DNA of 64,000 nt from Prinia subflava (lineage: Eukaryota > Chordata > Aves > Passeriformes > Cisticolidae), in NCBI RefSeq assembly GCF_021018805.1, contig NW_026960607.1, positions 436,501-500,500 on the forward strand, written 5' to 3'. A program made the translations under genes and the position numbers. Shown here piece after piece: positions 19,251 to 33,046 of the stretch. Position 1 is the stretch's first letter. The number at the start of each line of letters is the position of its first letter. The notes below the pieces were generated by a model, which saw nothing but the letters and a program-made list of their open reading frames with translations, did no database searches and had not been told where the DNA came from.

Positions 19251-22200
19251 TTTAATATTTTCTTTGGAAGGTACCCTGTTTGAGATCTTAGTTTAATTAA
19301 TTTTAATGATAAATTTATAAACCTCTTAATGAATAATATTATGATGGAAACATAACAGCTGTATTGTGTATCAATCATCATATATTATAGCAGTGCTGTT
19401 CTAAGAAGGTGAATATTGCTTGATTTCTAAATAATGTGCCTGTTCTAAGCTGATGTTGCACCTGCTTACTGTGGTTGCTGAATCATAATTGACTTTTTGC
19501 TGCAGTCTTTTGTGCTACAGAGGTGATTGCAAAAGTGCCAGCAGTGTTCCCTGAACAGCACGCCACGTCTATCCATTCGCACTCTGGTCAAGAGAAAATG
19601 TAGCCATCACCTAACTGATTGTCCTGATTCTTTAATCTGCATTGAAAAAAATATAAAATATTCATGGAGAACTTTAAGAAACTCCCAAATACTGTTTGTA
19701 GATGGAAAAAATAGACCATAACAGTCATTATATTAAAGGAAGCTCTGACAAAATTGCAAATGTGGCCAGAGCACCAGATGATATAGTTACAGTAATCTTC
19801 TTTGAAGATCCCTTTTGAAGCCATACGAAAAGGCTGAGACAATGCTTCAGGTAGGAATCTGAGCCCACCTTTATCAGTTGAATTCCTGAACCCAAACTCA
19901 TGCCAGTTCCAATTCAGCAACACCGTGTAATGAGAGAAATGTCATTGTGCTTGTGCCTGATGTGCCATACCATCACCGTGCTGTGGGATGCCATGTCCTG
20001 GCAGGCAGGGAGGAATTCAACTTAAGGTTAGGATTCACCACCCTGCTGGGTTAGCATCCAGTTTGAATTTCCGTGGGATTGCCCTTCCCTTCAAAAAGTG
20101 CTAATGAGCTAATGTTCTATGGTTAATCCTAATATGCTGTGTAAAATACCTGCAAGAAAAAGAAATTCTGTAGCTATATTTTGAAACTTAGTTCATCTCT
20201 GCATATCCTATGGAACAGTCAGATTTTATTGACATATTTCTTACAGCTTTTATAGAACCACAAATAGAAAACTAAAGAAAATAAATAATAAATTGATACA
20301 CCTAGAAGAAATTGCTAAGAATATTCTCAAGTCTAATTTCATAGGTAACTGGCTTAAAGTAAATGGCTTAGCTAGAATTGTTAAAAGAGGAGCAACAATC
20401 CGCAATAAAACTAGCAACTAAAATAATCCAGTAAAACAATTCAGCAGTTTTTTAGGATCTGGGGATTTGCTTTCTAAACATGCCTTACCTAAAACAAACA
20501 GGCAAAATTAGTTATTCTTTACTGCAGTTTTGTGCAGAGATTGACAGGTTTGGAATGAATGAATAATTATGTGCTGCTTCCAGGTTATAAAGTGGAATCA
20601 GTGTTGACACCTGCATGCCTATTAATATTTCTTTATGAGCAATTTACCACAGTAAATTTAACACTGACTAGTTTTGGTAAGCAGCAATATCTTAAGACAT
20701 CTTCAGACAAAAATATTCAATCTTTTTATCTATTTAATTGTCAGAATCTGTTTATAAATCTACTATGCATGTTTACAACTTCCTTTAATTTTGCTCTGCA
20801 CCACCAAACAATATTACTATTTTATATGTGTATGCTTTTCCATTTATGTGGGATGTGTCAGCAAACAATATACATAAGTTTTCCAGATCTTGAGTGACAG
20901 ATAAGACAGAAAATTGATGTCATGATCCATACTATTGTGTGTGGTACAGTAATTATTATTTAGTGATGGGGAGGTGCAACAAAGTTTTTGACAGGTCTCT
21001 GATTTCTGAAAGCACGTGTGATCCTCACACCGGGTCACAGGTCTCTGAACAGATACTGAGATTGGTCAAGCGTTACGTAGCTGGCTGAAACTGTGTGTTG
21101 AAACTCACTGCTAAAAGATAGAGAGGTGAAATCCCAAGGGAAGGTAAAATGCTCACACTAAAGATTATGTTTTAAGGGTAAACATAAGTTGAAACAGCTT
21201 GAAAGGAAACCCATGGCATGATTTAGGCTATGCTTGAATTTGTCTGGAGGCTCTGTTCTCTTCCTAATTCTAGTCCCCATTTATCTTGTGCTGGTGTTGG
21301 GGAATAGGATGGAAAAATTTGTCAACATTTTATGCAGTATCTGCACAAGGGGAATTTCCTCCTTGATTAACGAAGGCCTCTTGCAATCATTTATAGAATC
21401 AGTTGGGCTTTCTAGGGCTCATTCCTTTGTGAACTGTATGTCCAGCACACTCCTTTAAACAGCAAGAGGTAGAAAAGGATTTAGTAAAAACCTTTGTGGA
21501 AACTACTTAGTAGTGAAAAGTACTGCTTTTGGCAGTGGGAATAATATTTCCAGATATTCTTGAGTGTGGTATTCATTATATATTTGAACTAGAAGGAAGT
21601 TTTAGATAAAAAAACTCATAAGGCCTAGATTATAATCTTTGGATAATATAACATTTGGAGGATAAAGCAAAGACAGTTGAAATATCCAGGCCACTTCTGT
21701 GAATGGTTGTCTAATATTATTTTGGCTAACAGCTCCATTTGGGGCTGACACACTGAAGATTAATCTGTCCTTGATTTTCTTTTTCTGGCAAGGATGAGCA
21801 AAACCCAATATTTTTAGATTTAAAATTACATACAATATGATGGGTCAAGGACAAAATTCTCTTCCTTGGCTAGTTATTGAAATAGCCCAAAACACCAAAA
21901 CATACAGGTGCTCTTGTTAGTCTTGATGCAATGCAAAGAATACTGTACAAGAAAGAAGCTGTGAATCTGAGAATTCCAAGTTTCTTTTTGATAACTGTAT
22001 GTCACAAATTTACCTAAGCATCGTGTTTTGGACTGCCACAATGCAGAAAAAACTATCCATTTTTTGAATGGAAGGAGAAGACCCACCACTAGATCTTTTC
22101 TCACAAATTCTAGGGTAATCAGTCTGTGCATGGGCAGAGATATCAGTTTTTTAACTGGAAGTGTTTTTCAGTGATACTTCATGAGTGATCTATTGAAATC

Positions 22201-23595
22201 AAGCTAAAATAAATAGTACAGGGAGGCTGCAGGCTGTGGCTACCTGATGATTGCAGGCATTCACAGTGCCACCATGAAAACCACCTAAGTGCTGAACTGT
22301 GCAAGATGCCAGTAGTACAAAGAGAAATGGCTGTATTTTGCTCCTATAGGTAGTGCATGAGACAGCATATTCTGTAATGAGATACTATGTGCTCTAACAG
22401 AAGAAAAAAGAGACTGAGGCTTGAATTTCTTACTTCCAGTTGTGTGATTTTTTTTTTTTTTTTTGCGGGGAATATAATAGATGAAGCAGTTTCATTTGCA
22501 GTCCAAAAATCTGGATGGGGCAACTCTGACAGGACACAGAGCTATACTTGGGGAAGATATTAATCTCACAGTTTAGTCAATACAGTTTTGCCCCCACCAC
22601 TGATCCCATTACTGAATTGTGTGTCACAGTGTCTACACTGATGCCCTGTTAATGCAAATTCTTCTTTCTGTCTAGCCAGCTGTCAGGCAGGCAGCACAGG
22701 CAGCCTCCTTTCTCTGCTGCAGTTAGTAGAGCAAGCCTATGTCCTGTTGTGCTGAAACCAAGGATATCTCCCCCTTAAAGCAAGGAACTCATTCTTTTAT
22801 TCATACCACATTTTCATTATTAAGAAAAAACTATGATTCATAAAATATTACCCTATGGCAATATGCAGACTTTATTATTAATGTCATTTTAGTAAAAAAA
22901 AAAATCCTCTAAAATAGAAAAGATTAAACTCAACCATGAATAAATACTAGTATCTTCCTAGAAGCTACATCTGTGCCCTTCATCTCCCATCTTTTGACAT
23001 CCTGTGAACATCTCCAGAAAGTTACTGAACATTTTCCCTTGAGCAAAAAGCCTCTCATGGAAATGAATGTGTTCAGTAGTCTTTGAGAAATGTCTAGAGG
23101 TCTTGTAATTTCTCACTCTCACAGCTCCAAGCTGGCTGTATTCCACAACCAGATTTTACACAATAATCTGACAGTCACTCAAATAGTTGTTACTCAGTCC
23201 TTTTGCCTCAGAAGATAGCCCTTCCACGAGATTCTGCCTGTTCTGCTGACTGATAAGAAAATGCGCATTCAAATTTGTCCTGCTTCTAAAAACTATGACT
23301 GACAACACTGTGCAATTTGAGAACCGCAAGCTTTAGGTTATTCCTAGGTTCTTTTGAATCAGCATGAAATGTGCTTCTGTGCCGAGACGTCCAATCTTGA
23401 AATTTTGAGCTTCCGTTTTATTCTTGGCAATCTTATCTCTGAAAGGCAGAATAACTGCAGTAATTGCACATCTCATTTCAGAAAAATAAAGAAACATTTA
23501 TTTTCCGTTTTAATAGTTTACTGGAAACTGGTCCACAAGGAATTAAGAGACTGATAATAAATGAAAATGAAAAACAGCAAGACCCAATTCCTCAC

Positions 23596-23703
23596 CTGTG
23601 CCAAGCTGGTTCCGGAAGGGACTTTATACGGGACATACTTTCTGTAGATATGCCCAACTCGAGAGCATGGAACATCATACATGCCACCTCCACACATCCA
23701 CAC
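23596..23703 (-). CDS. GALNTL6: GALNTL6-like exon: end of catalytic domain (36 codons)
   Basis: A 108-bp phase-0 exon encoding [20 protein letters not shown] and then [23 protein letters not shown] carries the His that in characterised family members is the third ligand of catalytic Mn2+. The acceptor is TTTCCAG (ending 23704) and the donor is GTGAGG from 23595. It joins in phase to the exon at 31320 (FK|VW) and to the exon at 2196 (AQ|NL). Gln at the exon end replaces the Arg I recall in the paralogues. Family certain, paralogue probable. Confidence 0.88.
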
Positions 23704-26700
23704 CTGGAAAGCAGACAGAAAGCAAATGAAAGAATGACTCCTGGAAACAAATGAGGTCAAGAAAGCAGTTTAACTAATGTATATTTGAAAATAACACATC
23801 ATTCTGTGCTGACCTCTCCCAGAGTCATGGTGGCCTTCTTGGCATCCTGGTAACTGGGATATGGTAATGTGGCAGACTCTCCCACCCAGAATCTCACTGT
23901 GCAAAAGCAGAGTATGTTCAAAAGAAAATAATAAAATGAATAGAAATAGAAATGTTTGTGTTGGAAGGGACTTTAAGTTCAGGTACTTTCATTGTGCTTG
24001 CCTGTTTGTGTTGTGGTGGGTATATCTACCTGGTCCTGGAATTCAGCCCCTGACTGACTGTGGTATTCATACTGTGAATGGAGAAAATTTGGGTTAGAGT
24101 GAAGGCTTGAATTAAAAAGTGATTTAGGTAGCTGCTTCTTATGGATCATTCGTGTATCAGCCCTTACAGTCCCTTAGCAGTTAGCTATGGCATCCAACTG
24201 AGACCTGATAATGAAATGTTTGAGGATCTAACCTCATTACAGAGCAAACCTGAACACACTAATGTAAATGTCTAAGGAAGGCTTGAAACGAGTGAAAGTG
24301 GCTTTTTCCTTGAATTCCATGGATGCTGATGTGCAATTGGGTAGAGTTGAGAGCTACTTGGGAAGTTGCTGCTTACTATCTCCATTACAGAATTGACTAA
24401 GGCACAGCAGCCTCTGGAAATGTCAACTACTCTCCTAGCGAGCACAGTTCTCAGAGAGGAAGTTTTCTGGTGGATTGGGAATGGAGCCCCAAATGAATGC
24501 TATGCCTCCATGCCAAAATAGCTTATTACCACCCAGAGCAATCTTGCACGTGGTCATGCCATGCAGACATGAGGATCATTTTCTTAAAAAAAACCACCCA
24601 TTTTGTAAAATCTGCTTATTAAATAAACCTTGAAATCCTCACCTGTTTCATCTCATGACAGCTAATTCACTGGAAAACATGCATAAACATAGTAAAATAT
24701 CATAAAAGCAAGAGTATTAAAATAATGTTATTCACTTTTCTAACAATATTTACTTTGTATGTTACATTTGTACTTTTTTTAAGTGGGAATTTCCTCTCTG
24801 TGGTTGTCTTCAAACGACCCAGTGCATCAATGAAAGCACAGACCTACGTTTACTATTTGTTCTTGTTTTTTAAATGGATGCGCCATTTCAAAGCCTAGAC
24901 AAATTATTACTGTGATTAATCAAGGCCTCTTAGCCTTTGAAGAATGGACAGCATAGCAGTGTGACCCAAAGGTCAGCCTCACCACAAATTTAAAAGACAA
25001 GAAAGCAGAAATTTTATATATATATATACACACATATATAATAATTGTAGGCCAGTATTACTTGAACTGAGGCAATGAGAGCTGCAGTAGACATATATTG
25101 CATTTCTTCTAAAGCAGTAGGATAACAGTTAAAAAAAAAAAAAAAAGAAACCCCAGTCAGATATGTTGAGGCAGTAACAAGTGGGAGGAAATAACACTCT
25201 GTTAGGCTTATATTTGATAGATATAAAACTTGAAAATGCTGTGCTGCATCTGAGGTACACCATGCAGGGTAATTGAAATGAATCTTGGGTTGCCTTGAAG
25301 GACATTTAGCATCTGTTCGTGTTTATCTTTCAGCTTCAGAATGGTATTAAAAACATTTTTTATATTTTCCTGAGAAGATAAATTCTGCCAACTTTGTCTT
25401 TAAAATGTGCATTTTTATGTCACATGCACTAAATACAAGAAATTGGAGAATTACTTCTGTGTTAAGCATTACAGACCTCCAGTATACCATGAAAGAAATT
25501 CAGGTGGTGTAGGACATTTGGCAAAATTATATCAGAAGAAGTGAAACTCTCAGGATCTCTCCTTCTTACAAAAGCAATGAATCTGGTCTGCAGCTGAGGT
25601 ATAAAAAAAAAAGATGAAACTAAAATAATGCAATTCCAGCTTGGGAAGATCAAAAGAGTAGTTTGTGTCAACTAGAGACTATCTCACAATTTATCTTTAT
25701 ATGGCTCCTTCCAACAGACTGTTGCAAAACACTTTATAGGGATGGTTGAAAACAAAAAGCAGGCATTACCACAAGCTTTAAAAGAAATTAAGCTGTGGAT
25801 ACGTGGCTTTGTTCCTGACTGGAGTTTAGATGCCACAGATGTAATTTTTGGCTTTGTTCTACAGTTCCTGTGAGATTTTAGGTGAATCACTCTCTTTTCA
25901 CATTACTTCTTTGTCTTTTAAATTGAATTTTGCCTTCTCTTGTGGTTCATTCACCTTATCTCTATGGTTTATGAGTGATCCAGCCTGGAAACTACCTGGA
26001 AAATGTAAATACTGTGCATGCAAGACTGAGATTCCAATCCATATGCTACCCTGTAGTCATAATTACTGCAGTAAGAGACTTATGATTTTTGAGCAGTGGA
26101 GGATATGTCGCTGGGGAAAAGGAACATAAACATACAGCAAATTATTCAAACGATTTAGAGGCTAGTGAATGGACTTTGGATTAAGCTTCAAAACGAATTG
26201 AGAAATATACTGCTGCTGAGAGTCAGTAACAAGACAGACAACAGTGAGAGACATTGAAATAAAGGGAAAATACAAACAGTAAACTGGTGGAAAAGGAATA
26301 TAAAGTATTTCATGCAAAGGTGACAACTTTGTGCTCTTCATGTTGTGCAAGAGGGATGGACTACAAACAGGAGAAATGTATTACAACAGTGAGGCTTGAA
26401 AAAGTTGTAGAAAATAAGAATATAAAAATTTTATGGGATTTTTCAGTCACTCTTCTTGAAATATAAGCCAAAAGAACAGATTTGGCAGTTGTAGAAAAGG
26501 ACAAAGAACAATATTTTCTTGTGAACTTTTACATGCAGTGAGAATGTTTGTCTAAATGAAAAAAAAATGAAAAATAGGATCACTGACTGCAAATCTACAG
26601 TCAATGGGTTCACAAATTGCAAAACCATTTACTGGAGGTGCAGTGGAATTTCCTGTCAGGAAATATTAAAACTGCACCATGTAAACTGGGAACTGATGAC

Positions 26701-27014
26701 TGTGGGTATTTCAACAATACTCACCAGCACCTCTCAAATTCTGAGAAAACTGGCAATATTCCACATTTGTCAGTCCTTCATACGGATTACAACTGTGCTG
26801 ACAAGTGGTAATGCTCCTCCACTCCCTATCTCCTGCCAAGATTGACAGCTGTGGAGGGAATAATGATTATGATGATAATGATGATAAAGAAAGGTACTAA
26901 TGAATTTGGAGGTGTGTTTTGGAAAACAGAGATGAAGACAATTTGGAGGATGTATTGGCATGTATAAGGATAAAACAACTGTAGATACAGATGACTACCT
27001 TCAAGAGGCTAGGG

Positions 27015-27265
27015 AATCACCATTTGTCACAGATGACACAAAAAGAACCACACGAGGACACGCTGGTAAGCAAAGCAGGAAAGAAGGACAAGTTTATTTA
27101 CAAAAGTCAAATTTATACATTTCTTATGGGGCCTGTGGATTGGAGGATGGAATTCCACCTCTCAATCCACATTGGTCAAGCCAACTGTCAATCAACTTTC
27201 TCCTCCCGCCTAGAAATATGTAAACAATGAAAGAGTTAGCAAAACATGGCCATTATTTATAGTAG
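27015..27265 (-). mobile_element. LTR fragment, same family as 45438-45762
   Basis: The segment from 'aatcacc' through 'gtttatttac', 'ggattggaggatgga' and 'tagaaatatgtaaacaatgaaag' is the reverse complement of most of the LTR at 45438-45762, with about one change in ten bases in the best part. AATAAA lies on the minus strand. The U3 end is missing after about 27265. No target duplication was found. Confidence 0.7.
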
Positions 27266-27404
27266 AAAGTGTGATAAAGTAAAATTTCTGACTCCAATAT
27301 GAAGAATATTACAGAAGGCTTAAAAAAGTCTTCAAAACCAGGGTGACAACCATTAGCATTTTTGTGAAGGTATTATTTACAATGCCTAAGGAATGTCTAG
27401 TGCA

Positions 27405-28229
27405 AAAGGATTGCATTGGGTTTGCATGCACAGGTTTTGGTAGCAGGAGAGCAATAGGGGTGGCTTCTATAAGAAGCTGCCAGAAGCTTCCCTCAGGTTC
27501 AACAGGCCCAATGGCAGCTGGCTCCAGGATGGACATGCCCCTGTCCAAGGCCATCAGCAATGGTGGCAGCGCCTCTGGGATAACAGATTTAAGAAGAGGG
27601 AAAAGTTACTGTGCAACTTGAGCCAGAGAGAAGAGTGACAATATGTGAGAGCACCGGCTCTGCAGCCATCAAGGTCAGGGAAGGAGGAGGTGGAGGAGGT
27701 ACCCCAGGTGCTGGAGCAGATTCCCTTGCAGCCTGTGGTGAAAATCATGGAGAGGCAGCTGTGTCCCTGCAGCCTCTGAAAGGTTCATGGTGGAGCAGAG
27801 ATCACAGAGATCCACCTGCTGCCCCTGGAGGACCTCATGCTGGAGCAGGTGAAGAGTATGAGGAGGAAGGAGCACCAGAGACAACATATGATGAACTGAC
27901 TGTAGTTCCCATTTCCTGTTCCACTGAAAGTGAGGAGGAGGAGAAAATAGGGAGTGAAGTGGAGCTTGAGAAGAAGGGAAGGGGGTTGGGGGAGTGAAAG
28001 TGTTTTAAAATTTGGGTTTATTTCTCATTGCCATACTCTGATTTGATTGGTAATAAAATATTTTTTCCCCAGGTCAGGTCAGCTTTGCCCATGACGGTAA
28101 CTGGTGAATGATCTCTCCCTCTCCTTATCTTGATCCACAAGCCTTTTGTAATATTTCCTTTCCCTTACTCACATGAGGAGGGAGTGTTAGAGCTTTGCTG
28201 GGCACCTGGCATAGAGTCAAGGTCAGCCA
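27405..28229 (+). mobile_element. Probable solo ERVL-class LTR
   Basis: From 'attgggtttgcatg' to 'gggcacctggcatagagtcaa' the stretch follows, to my memory, a common long ERVL LTR of songbirds: 'gcttctataagaagctgcc' early, 'gataacagatttaagaag' in the middle, and 'tgatttgattggtaataaaat' (poly(A) signal) before 'gacggtaactggtgaatgat'. The signal gives plus orientation. The plus frame 27611-27997 is accidental. Ends are approximate and no target duplication was recognised. Confidence 0.65.
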
Positions 28230-30179
28230 CAAGCATCTTCAGGAAACACAGGACATTAGTATCTTTTGCTACTCTGTGTTGTGGTGATTACTACATAAAC
28301 CATGCCTGTCTGGCACATTTAAATTTAGGATTTCCCAAATAGTAGCTTTCCTTGTTATTGTGAAGAGATGCTATTAATCAGGAGAGTTCCAGTGCTTTGC
28401 CAGCTTCCATAAGTCTAGTACACACCAAAGAGTACTGTCAGCAAGATGTTATACACCTTTTCAATTAAAAAAAATTGATCCTGATGTTGCCAAAAAATAA
28501 AATCTGGAACACTTTCTTACGTAAAAATTAATCTAAGAAACTACTGATTGAAGAGGTCATATTTTGAGACAGTTTGTGGCTGTGTCACCATTCAAAGTAC
28601 TCCAAATAATTATTTGCCAAGCAAACCAATGTAAGATGTAGCATCAGCACAGGGCACCTGTCCGACAACCCTTCCACAAGCCATAGATGTGGATGCTCTC
28701 AGAAAGAGTAAATTGTCACCCCTAGATTCACTCAAGTAAAGCCAAGGAAGCTGAACTAGTCTGGTTGTCTGGCTTTTTCACTGACTTTGGAACAGTTTGC
28801 AAGTCCATCATCTTTCCAAGTTTTGTGAACAGATTTGGTAAATTGAACTGTCTGGCTAACTTGTCCTCATTTAAATAAGTTTTAAGATGACTGAATCTAC
28901 AGGCACAGTAGAACTTGCTGAAGCAGAAACCTTTTCCAAGCTGATGGTGGTGATTCTGACATAATAAACCCCAATCCTTCCTCTCTTCCACCTCTGTGAT
29001 TTTTCTCCTATTTTTTGTTATTTCAAACCAAACTGCAATCTTCTTTTTAAAATTTACATCTCTTAAATTCTTCCAGTAGGAATTTACTCTTATTTGGCAT
29101 TCATTTCTAAAGATCATATTGTTCTGCTTTTAACACGAGTAGGAAAGGACAAGGACCCTAAGATCATTACCTACTAGTGAGATTGATCCAGAGATATGAC
29201 TGAAATGAGACCTAGTGTGACACAGCTGCCCTCCCCAAAAAACCAAATCCTCTCACTTGAACAAAACACACTGGGACAATCTCATTTCTCAATTTCCAGT
29301 TGTGTTACCATGGTTTCTATACAAAGCCTGGAGAAGACAACAAGTATATTCCCTGAGAAGATGAATAAAAGGAATATTTGAAGTAGGATAATAAAATAAT
29401 GGGTGATCTCTCAGACACCATTGCGACAGCTACAAGTAACTACTTATATTTGTCTCTGAAACAATCTAAATGGATAGAAGGTAAATCAATATATTCTAAT
29501 CATATAGTCTAGCTATTGAGTTTCTCCTGCCCTCCTGTTTTATTTTGTTGAGGTATAAAAACGATTTGGAGAAACACGAGAGTAAGCCAGTTAATGCAAA
29601 ACATTGTGAAGTTCTTGGAACTCCTATAAAGACAGCATGTAACACTGTACATTTCATTCAACAGAATGGCATCAGCATTGTTTTAATTGCAGCTGAAACT
29701 CATTCAGCAAGATATCTGACATTAGTCATGGCTGACATGCGAAATTCATTTAAAGAGCTTTACACTGACAGAGTTTGGAAATAGGCTGGAAAGATCCTGG
29801 AGCAAAATTTGAATTGAAATTTCAGTTCCAAGCTTTATCCAAACATGTTGGATGCAAATCATCTAAGTCGTGAAACTGAAACTCTACCAAGTCCTTGAAA
29901 ACTTTGCATGTAGAGACCATGAAGCAAAATTTTTATGTCCTTGGGTATACTGGAAAATAAACTCAGTTTTCAAAAGTAGACATGCCCTCAGCAAACTAAT
30001 ACAAATGCCTGTTTTACATGCGGAAAGCAACAAGACTTTCAGCTCTACATGTAAATGCCAAGTAACTGATTTCCTGTCCACATACGGGATATGAGGGTAT
30101 ACTATAACATGGCTGGCTGTACATAAATTGAGCACTTGAATACTCTCCATATGTCATTACAATAATTTAAATGCAATTT

Positions 30180-30726
30180 TGTACTGGTTTGAAAGCACAA
30201 CCAGTGAGACTCCAAGTCAGAAATACAATTTAATAGAGAGAAAAGAACAAACTACAAGAAAGGTAAAAATTTAATAAAATAAGATAAATGCAATAGTACA
30301 AAGGACCACTGACAGAGTCAGAATGCAAACCTGACACCCTGTTGGTCAGGGTGTTGGAAGCAGCCTGAAGTAAGTCCTCCCAGAGATGATCCTCAAGAAA
30401 GGGTCAGTCGTCCTCTGGGAATCCAGTGGAAACAGGCTCCCTTGGTGTTTGGGATTGCTGGTTTTATCCCTGTGGAAAGGCTTTGGCTCCTCCCACTGGG
30501 TGAAGCATTTCACAATGGAATGAAGTAATGTTATCAGTCATGTGAGAGGCCTTAAATGGCCCATTCACAGGTGATGTCCCTCGGAGGAGGATGGGTGGAG
30601 GAAGAGATAAGAAGGCACTGCCTTATCTGGTGTTATCATGTGTCCCATTAACAGAAGGCATCCGCCCTCTTTCCACCCCTAGAGTTACAAGAGATAAGGA
30701 ACAATATCTCCCAACCGGCTTCAACA
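30180..30726 (-). mobile_element. Probable solo ERVL-like LTR
   Basis: The block starts TGTACTGGTTTGAAAGC and ends CGGCTTCAACA, with TG...CA ends; its content ('tgacaccctgttggtcag', 'ccttatctggtgttatcatg') is distinct from the flanking AT-rich intron. On the minus strand ATTAAA near the U5 side may be the poly(A) signal, so orientation is tentative. Flanks show no matching duplication. Confidence 0.55.
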
Positions 30727-31319
30727 GATGAAAATAGAATACACATTTTTGGTTACATTTTTCAACCCAAGACAAATTTTAAAAAATCTGCTTTGGAACA
30801 AATGGCCTGCAGACAAAAGCTCATGGCAGCTGAGCTGCTCTAGTGATCCACTGCTATTGACAGGAGTCTTTCTTCCTATGACTTTCTCTATTTTCATTCA
30901 TTTTCTTGAGCTGACTCCAGGGCAACCTATCCCCAGAGATGATTAAACTTGTTGATCTAGACAGAAAAATTATTCCATTTTCTTTTTTGCTGGATTAATT
31001 CTCTGTTGGCTTGTTGAACAGAGCTCAACACGAGCACAAACACAGCATCTGAGTGAAGGTAAGTGGAGAAGACTTGATAAAAGGAAAAAGGTGGAACTTC
31101 ATTCTTTGACAGTGGTAAGCTACCATGTTTTCAGAGGGAGCTGCACTCTGTGTGATTTTTGTATGGCTTCTGGAGCAAGTGTTTATGGCACTGTAGAAAT
31201 TCATAATGAAAAGAGGTATTGTATTGTATTGTATTAAATTAAAAGACAGAAGCCCAAATGAATGAAAGCATCATGACAACATCAGCAGGAATATTCTATG
31301 AAGTGGCTTGAAGACTTAC

Positions 31320-31437
31320 CTTAAAGGAGATTTCATACTGCTCTCCTCCCCATATTTCTAAGCCTGGGTCATAGCCTCCCAGCTCCCAAAACCATTTCTG
31401 GTTAACAGCAAACAGACCTCCAGCCATTACAGGAGAC
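31320..31437 (-). CDS. GALNTL6: GALNTL6-like exon: Gal/GalNAc-transferase motif
   Basis: A 118-bp exon beginning with one base of a split codon, then [20 protein letters not shown] and [29 protein letters not shown] is the Gal/GalNAc-T motif found in all members of the family and needed for UDP-GalNAc transfer. The acceptor is a T-rich tract ending CAG (31440-31438); the donor is GTAAGT from 31319. The exon ends in phase 0 and joins VWMCGG in the next. The earlier exons (membrane anchor, DXH region) were not found in the window and presumably lie beyond 64000. Confidence 0.9.
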
Positions 31438-33015
31438 CTGAAGGATGAATAAAACAACACAAACAACAATGAAGATGTTTGGACCATGTGTGTGTGCCTC
31501 TGGGTATGTATGTATGAATGTTGTTTGAATTGCAAAGCTATGAAAGGCATATACAAAGAGTAGTGTAACCAAACAATATTTACTCTTTATTCATCCAAGA
31601 AGGGGCTCTAGATGAGAAACAGGCAATGTGGTAGATCTAGAGAATGGTAGACAGTCGTGCAGAAACTCCTTAAAAAAAAAAAAAACCAACAAAACCAGGC
31701 CCAAAAAACCAATAGTCCTCCCAAAAGTTCTGTTTGTTGCTAAGTAACAGAGAAAGAAAGGGAGTCTGGAAACCTGCCAAAGTACTTAATGAGTCTCAGT
31801 ACTCCATGTGAAGTAACGTGCATTTGAAAGAGAGCAAAAGTTTTCATTTCAGTCTCACAGGTGTCAGCTAGAGAAAGGCAGAAAGGTGAAAGAGGATGTC
31901 TGAAGAGAAGCTGTTGGGAGCTAAACATCTGCTTTCCTAAGCATTTAAAACTCCTCAAATGTATCTCACAGTGGTAATGTGACTTATAAGCAAATAATTT
32001 GCTATGCTTCCCATGTTTCCATTTATTCCATTAATAAATATGTGGAATTTTCTTCAGTTAACTCAGTCTTTTTCACAGACAATATAGAAAACAAATGAGA
32101 TACTTAAAGTTATTGTTAGAGAATAATGACAAAAACATATGGTAAATTTTTAAGCAGGAGTTTTGTACTGGAAAACAAGCATTTTCTCTTTCTTTCAGTA
32201 CCAAGAAGACCACGTTTCTAATGCAGTAAATACATTGACAGCTCTCAGGATTCAAATGTTGCTCTTCAACTGATTCCTTGAAGTTCTAGTGGAAGGGGAA
32301 TGGAAAGGCATCTGTGCTGTACAGGAGGGAAACAACATGCTTAAGAAAGTCCAACCCAACCATGCAATTCCATCAATGCAGATCAACACTAGCCTTATGA
32401 ATTTTAGAGTAAGAGGCCAGAAGGAACACATTCATGCTGATGGCTGGTCAGAGAGAGATGAAAAGACACAGCCATGGGAGACCTGCATGGCTTCCAGGCA
32501 ATGTTTCCTTAGCAGAGAGCTGACATGAAACTGGGTCCTATGCCCCCTGTCTTGTAACAGTGAAGCCTCAAGGGAAAATTGTTCCATCCTGGGGCATTTT
32601 TGTTTTGAATTACTGCTGGTGGTTTGTTTGGGGCTATGGGAGCAGATGGTATCATCCTGGAAGTCCTGACTAGAAAATAAAAACTTCAACCCTTTGTCAC
32701 TGCTTTAGAATTAGGCAGTGAACTTGGGACTGGTAATATTTCAGGAATCCATATACAAGTTAGAATTTTATTTAAAAGGACATCAGGTTAATGGAACATT
32801 CTGCCATATTTTCTCTGCCTTAACACTTTTTTATACTGCTGTCTTTTATCCAAGGCAGTAGAGATGATAAAATAGCAAGCAAACAACTGAGTGGTCTCTG
32901 TCACCATCAGGCAGCCAGTGAATCCTCATGCATGAATGTAAGAAAATTATTCCCTTATTTATATTCATGGTAATGAGAAACATTGTGGATAATTTTCCTT
33001 TCACTTCTATATGGT

Positions 33016-33046
<31 letters not shown>

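Larger units (their letters stand above)
2197..23595 (-). other. 21.4-kb intron of the GALNTL6-like gene
   Basis: The intron is bounded by GTGAGG after the exon at 23596 and by an AG acceptor at 2198-2197. It holds the 8.7-kb provirus, a CR1 split by a solo LTR, an ERVL-like LTR and a second CR1. In 2197-5977, 6616-7240, 16768-18156 and 19260-23595 I see only AT-rich sequence with homopolymers (A-run near 3969-3998, T-run near 22448-22464) and no supportable gene. Confidence 0.75.
23704..31319 (-). other. 7.6-kb intron of the GALNTL6-like gene
   Basis: Bounded by GTAAGT (from 31319) and CAG (ending 23704). Besides three LTR elements at 27.0-30.7 kb it shows a (TA)n/(CA)n microsatellite near 25015-25040 and a short TATTG repeat near 31216-31237. 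I see no gene in the rest. Confidence 0.75.

Noticed and set aside
23950..23990. Short CR1-like phrase 'ttggaagggacttta'
   Set aside because: Too short and without tail or further matches; may be chance.
27611..27997. 128-codon acidic plus-strand frame
   Set aside because: It sits in the middle of an ERVL-type LTR and is explained by the repeat.
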